Shown piece after piece: positions 22,256 through 64,000 of a DNA stretch of 64,000 bases; the first letter of the stretch is position 1; each line of letters opens with the position of its first letter. This DNA comes from Owenia fusiformis (lineage: Eukaryota > Annelida > Polychaeta > Sabellida > Oweniidae). The stretch spans positions 13,809,754 to 13,873,753 of the forward strand of contig CAIIXF020000011.1 of the NCBI GenBank assembly GCA_903813345.2, read 5' to 3'. The notes under the pieces were generated by a model. That model was not told the origin of the DNA and did no database searches. It worked only from the letters and a program-made list of their open reading frames with translations. Position numbers and translations under genes: made by a program.

Positions 22256-22749
22256 TGATATACTAATGATATCTGAAATATTGAGTTCTACATCAACAAT
22301 TCAGAATTTAGGAAAAACCCATGTGTCATTGAAAAATGTGTGTCTTTGATGACTTGAAAGAAGTGAATATGATAACAAATTTTACTCACTTTCATGTTAA
22401 AAATGTGTGCCATTGTTTTTGTATGTATGTTTCATTTATATATTATTTACAATGTATGTACTTATAAATATTTTCTTAAATGTAAATATAAAATATTTGG
22501 TATTTTTATATAAAAAAATGATTTATCATGATTTCCACAAATTTAAAGTGCTTTTTTCAAATATTATATATTGTTTGAAAGTAATTTTGATATTAAAAAT
22601 TATTTTTAAAGAATTGAATTGTATACTATTTAGCCGCAATAGCCTTAGAAAAGTATTACTTATAATTTATATTTTCAACACAATTGAAACATGCTTGTGT
22701 CACATCAATTTTATGTACAATTATTGTATTATATAAATATAAGGTTTGA

Positions 22750-22755
22750 AATAAA
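22750..22755 (+). terminator. Candidate polyadenylation signal (AATAAA)
   Basis: AATAAA lies 873 bp after the main stop of the (+) gene and about 495 bp after the possible alternative stop. It is followed within 10 bp by a run of A. Other AATAAA-like words occur in this AT-rich sequence, so use of this one is unproven. Confidence 0.35.
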
Positions 22756-22759
22756 TCTA

Positions 22760-23557
22760 AAAAAAAATTACAATTATTAGTCTGTATGGTTACATTCCTC
22801 ATGTAGGTGATACTCTGGGGTTAAATGATTTTACCAGATGGGCTTATAGGTGAAATAACTTCATATAATTAAGAAGGCCATGGTCTTATAGGTGACTCAA
22901 ATTTTTTTAATTTATCAACATTTCTAAATGATTGACATGTATTTGCCCCGCAACAATACCATTGGCTTATAGGAGACCTAAAACCCAGTTTCCAGAACCC
23001 ATGGTCATACTGTCATACTTCATATATTTTGACTCATGATGATAGCCACATGGCCCCCAAATAATGCCAGTTTAATTTTGATACTCATCCAGCTGACTCG
23101 TCATATCTTATCTGTTTCTTTTGCAACATGCTCTGATACCAGGTGTTTTATCATCATGATAAACCATGACATCTCATTTCTTCTCAGCCCTGAGATGCCA
23201 TGATATAATGAGCTTGATTTGGCGATCCAGGAGAGCCCAAAATTAAGAATTTTTGAGATCTTTCATCCCAGTTCATATTTCATCTAATTGGGGTCATAAA
23301 CTTGTGTACCTGTGCCTGTTCTAATATCTGTTGTTAAATACAATGCCGATTATGTAATATATTGACATTAAGGTAAATGATTACATGATATCTATCACAC
23401 TTATTGACAGTTATAACTCTTCCCATCTGATGTGCTCAGATCACTGAATATGCCTCATAATATCAGAGCATGTTTCAGGTGAAACAGAAAGATGCTATGA
23501 GTATCAGAATGGTGTTTTATGGCAAATGAAATAGGAGTGGAGTGGAAATGGAAGACC
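22760..23557. other. Intergenic, nothing assigned
   Basis: No open frame, RNA gene or clear repeat is supported. The word ggcttataggtgaaa/ggtcttataggtgact recurs loosely at 22840-22990, perhaps an old short repeat. Confidence 0.4.
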
Positions 23558-23700
23558 TAACAAGGCATTAACATGCAAAATGTTACTATCTGCCATTTGC
23601 TACAGACACTGAATGCTATTACAGACACTGATCACCTCAGCCACTGCCAAACACCAGCCACAAAAAATGTTGGAGACTATAATAACACATCCTCCAATCA
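23558..23700 (+). mobile_element. Copy of the aaggcattaacatg/tcaccacc element, right end missing
   Basis: The copy starts acaaggcattaacatgcaaa and continues through ctgccatttgctacagacac to aaaaaatgttggagactat. It lacks the terminal ggtggtgacat hairpin. It is followed closely by another inverted-repeat element. It is the only copy I saw outside the dynein gene. Confidence 0.65.
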
Positions 23701-23725
23701 CAGGGCTTCAAAATCCAGAATATAT

Positions 23726-23905
23726 TCTTTCTTTTTACCCCCTGCGACAAGCAGTTAGCAGTTCCCCGATTAAGAACTCGCAATCTGATTGGCTGTCGCA
23801 ACACTGCGACAGAAATCATGTATAAGTCATTGCGCATAATTAGATCACGTGATTCGGTTTAATCGGGCGCTTCCAAATTGGTTATAGCAGGGGGAAGAAA
23901 GAGGT
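23726..23905. mobile_element. MITE with ttctttttaccccctgc ends
   Basis: The left end tttctttttaccccctgcga is inverted at the right end as tagcagggggaagaaaga. About 180 bp are enclosed, including a gcgacaagcagtt...gctgtcgcaac internal inverted pair. No coding capacity. Confidence 0.6.
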
Positions 23906-24199
23906 ACAGATTCTGGACACCTGCTTAGGAGGATGATAATAACAATAAAAATGTGAATCAGGCTATCCTGAAATTGTATTATATTGTATTATAAATTAGA
24001 TAAACATTACTTCTCTGCAAGATCTTTACTCATGGTTTCATTAATTTAGCTTGAATTCCAAATCCAATTTAGAATGTCACCGCACTGCTTGACCAAGAAA
24101 ATATGATTCTATTAGATTTTCCCAACCTCCTCCAAAGCTGAAACCTAATCAGATCTAACTTTTCATTCCAAGAAACATACTTGAAAATGATAAATCAAT

Positions 24200-24348
24200 T
24201 GGTCTAGAATTTGTCTAGTAATACACAGATGTCTAGAACTTGTCTGGAAATACACGGATGGCTAGAATTTGTCTGAAAATACACAGATGTCTAGAATTTG
24301 TCTTGAAATACACAGATGTCTAGAATTTGTCTGGAAATACACAGATAA
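24200..24348. repeat. ~29-bp minisatellite, 5 units
   Basis: Units read gtctagaatttgtctggaaa then tacacagat, with one or two changes per copy. Positions 24350-24997 hold AT-rich sequence with no supported gene. Confidence 0.75.
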
Positions 24349-24997
24349 CCATCACCTGTCATATGGAAACATTATATTATCATAGTCAATCTATTTCAGG
24401 AAAGATGAAAATACTCTTTTTCCAGTCAAGTACTTTTTGCAATAAAAACAAAATATATGTTTTCTGATTAAATAATTTATTGTATGTATATTTCATATAG
24501 AAATTCACAGTGCTTTGAGATTCATAAAATAATATTTTATTTCTTGGATATATGCCTCGGCAATCAGAAGTGCTTAGAATCATTAACAATGCATTCCTAT
24601 TTTGTGATTAAAGTAAATAATACGATTGATTCCCTTCTAACCTGCCTGAGTCTATTTTTGAAGGTTTGAGATTTGAGCAATTATGCTTTTAATAATTATG
24701 CATCCCATGGCAAGACACTATAATTCTTATGCTGTTTGTAAAATATTTCATACATATATAATTATTATAAAATAATATAAGTAATCTCATTATTAATTTG
24801 TTAATAAAGCTTTGGTTAACATTTTCGTCATAAAATCTAACATATTTAACATGGCAAAGCATATAAATAAATTGTAACAGGTTTTCTGTTTCAATTACAA
24901 AACTGTTTGTTGTAACCTTGTGGTTGTATGTTGTTGGATTGTGTTTAATTAATTCAAAAAATAACTCAAAACAAATATAGCAATGGTCACTGCAAAA

Positions 24998-25285
24998 GAC
25001 TCGAGTTTGAGTACAAGACTCGAGTTTGAGTACAAGACTCGAGTTTGAGTACAAGACTCGAGTTTGAGTACAAGACTCGAGTTTGAGTACAAGACTCGAG
25101 TTTGAGTACAAGACTCAAGTTTGAGTACAAGACTCAAGTTTGAGTACAAGACTCAAGTGTGAGTACAAAAGTCAAGTTTGAGTACAAGACTCAAGTGTGA
25201 ATACAAGACTCAAGTTTGCGTACAAGACTCAAGTTTGAGTACAAGACTCAAGTTTGAGTACAAGACTCAAGTTTGAGTACAAGAC
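24998..25285. repeat. 19-bp minisatellite gactcgagtttgagtacaa, ~15 units
   Basis: A regular 19-bp array. The first six or so units carry ctcgag; the remaining units carry ctcaag, a CpG-to-CpA change fixed across the block. The long minus-strand open frame with a 19-residue period is the translation of this array and not a gene. Confidence 0.9.
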
Positions 25286-25289
25286 AGAA

Positions 25290-25831
25290 CATATACACAT
25301 AACAAGCATCAACCTTCATTTACATTTTAGGGGCAGGGGCACTCAAGATTACTTTTACAAAATGTAGTGATTCATGATTCCTTGTCCATGGTGCTTTAAG
25401 ACAACTGAAATTCAGCAACTTAGATCTATAATCTATTCGAGAAACAACCCCTTGAAAAATGTACCATTGGGTTCGGTCCATTGGCTTCAGGTGTACAGTG
25501 AAACCAGTCTAAAGTGAACTCCATAATCCCTATTATATTGAGGCCTCAAAAGTGGTCAGTCAGCCAATCATGGAAGTCAGTTTTTCACATTTAATGTGTC
25601 CATATTTGACAAGTATTTACATAGACAAGTTCCACTGTTCCCCTTATTATGCAACATAAATATTATAAACATACAGTCCTACAGTTCAAGTTCACACTTT
25701 ATACTTGTAAATAATTGTACAGAATCTAAAATAAACATAGTGTTTCAAAAACATAGTGTTACAAAAAATATAAATCTAACTACATTGTGACTTGTGGGAT
25801 TACATGAATTTTCCATAATGCGAAAACCGCT
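25290..25831. other. Intergenic, one weak DNA-element end
   Basis: A left end of the CAGT-type family (cagtgaaaccagtctaaagt) is seen at about 25495 with no matching right end. Nothing else is assigned. Confidence 0.4.
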
Positions 25832-25925
25832 AACTTAGAATATATAGATGCCTGTTATCTGATTGGTTCACAGAAAATCGTTATTTTACACCAATCAAAT
25901 CACAGATATCTATGAGTTATATTCT
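25832..25925. mobile_element. Palindromic MITE-like hairpin
   Basis: Left words aacttagaatata and atctgattggtt are mirrored by aatcaaatcacagat and gagttatattctaaaagt on the right, giving an imperfect stem of about 40 bp with a short loop. Positions 25926-26331 lie immediately 3' of the dynein stop and hold no other gene. Confidence 0.55.
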
Positions 25926-26331
25926 AAAAGTTTACGTTTATGAAATCTCCATTGATAAATACTGCTTGGTGATTGGACGGTATTGTTATTATATAATTGG
26001 AAATGATTATACAAATATATGCTATACCAGTATGTACATCTCACTTTGGTTGTTTTAAAGCTTAGTATAAATATTTGGCTCGGAAAATTGTAAAATATTT
26101 TTTGGTATGTAATAGGATAATAAAAATAAGCATTTTATATAAAATAAAGAAAACAGTTATTCCAAACTCAATTATGCTAAATATGAAATGGTGATCAATT
26201 GTTGGGATTTCTCCATATTTCATTCATTTAAATTTTAATCTCATCACGCGTAGATAGTCCCCTGGCTTCAAATGTGACCCAACTGGCATAAATAAGGAAA
26301 TGTTCATCCATGAGAAAACTCATCACATCAT

Positions 26332-63479
<37,148 letters not shown>

Positions 63480-64000
63480 CTAAAATGGTGTAAAATATAT
63501 TTCTACTTTATCCTATTTGCTTAATATGGTTTCTATGATGTGTAGTTTCAAATAAACATTGTTGATGTATTGCTACAAATTGAACAGGAAACTTAATCTG
63601 GTGGATGGCATCATAGAACATTAACTCATTGCTGGCCAAAGATATTTTTGGAGGTTTTCTGCTGGTGAAAATTGCACATTTTCACATAAGCATAAAATGG
63701 ACTGTATCAACACCCTATGCGCTACATTTTATGTCATTTGTGAAGTCAATGACAATATATTTCAATTTCACCGAAACCATGTTCCCCTAGTAACCCCTAC
63801 AATATTTGGTAAGATAATTGGTATAGATTATGTGATAATTATTGGACAGAACCCTGAGAAATCTCAGGGTTGGTCAGATACGATTATGACGTCATATACA
63901 AAAAAATATCTCGGGGTTGGTCAGCAATGAGTTACGTGAAAATCCTTTTTTGCATCATGAGCAGTTGTAATGTAATGTTGCCATTACTGCATTATCATTA
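63480..64000. mobile_element. Intron with an inverted-repeat element at 63621-63933
   Basis: The left aactcattgctggccaaaga then tatttttg is mirrored by caaaaaaatatctcggggtt then ggtcagcaatgagtt. About 312 bp are enclosed, including an inner gagaaatctcagggttggtc repeat of the end motif. The rest of the stretch is AT-rich dynein intron without an exon. Confidence 0.65.

Noticed and set aside
24689-25149. Minus-strand open frame with a 19-residue repeat
   Set aside because: It is the translation of the 19-bp minisatellite. The upstream part has no domain, and the frame depends on the array.

Overview
The window is animal nuclear DNA, AT-rich, with spliced genes, long introns full of short DNA-transposon relics, and no bacterial features. 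It holds most of an axonemal dynein heavy chain gene, so the organism makes motile cilia or flagella. The intron sizes, the abundance of miniature inverted-repeat elements (MITEs), and runs built on tacatgta-type words suggest a marine invertebrate, possibly a mollusc or another lophotrochozoan. That placement is an inference; no species was identified. Layout: (1) 1-18445 is intergenic and almost entirely repeat-derived: long inverted repeats, a hAT-like MITE with an exact 8-bp target duplication, a 1.4-kb internally repeated element, a 112-bp satellite and a foldback element. No coding gene was found there. (2) 18446-21877 (+) is a five-exon gene for a ~424-residue protein I do not recognise by name; a possible alternative last exon lies at 22136-22255. 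(3) 22256-26331 is intergenic with MITEs and two minisatellites. (4) 26332-63479 (-) is an uninterrupted run of 62 exons of an outer-arm axonemal dynein heavy chain of the DNAH5/DNAH8 (gamma) type. It reads from the tail through the linker, AAA1-AAA4, the stalk with its microtubule-binding domain, AAA5, AAA6 and the C-terminus. All splice phases agree and no break was seen. The first ~1,000 residues lie beyond the right edge. (5) Inside the 3.3-kb intron between exons 24 and 23, on the opposite strand, is a small two-exon gene (48326-48776) predicted to encode an 84-residue membrane RING-finger protein. The dynein motor chain works in the outer arm of the axoneme. The nested RING gene and the upstream (+) gene have no demonstrated functional tie to it. 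The most unusual observation is that several exon edges of the dynein gene have been tandemly copied into the adjoining intron together with their splice sites: a donor about 12 times (41-bp unit), an acceptor four times (111-bp unit), a donor three times (71-bp unit), and two single diverged copies. The gene nevertheless keeps an intact reading frame.
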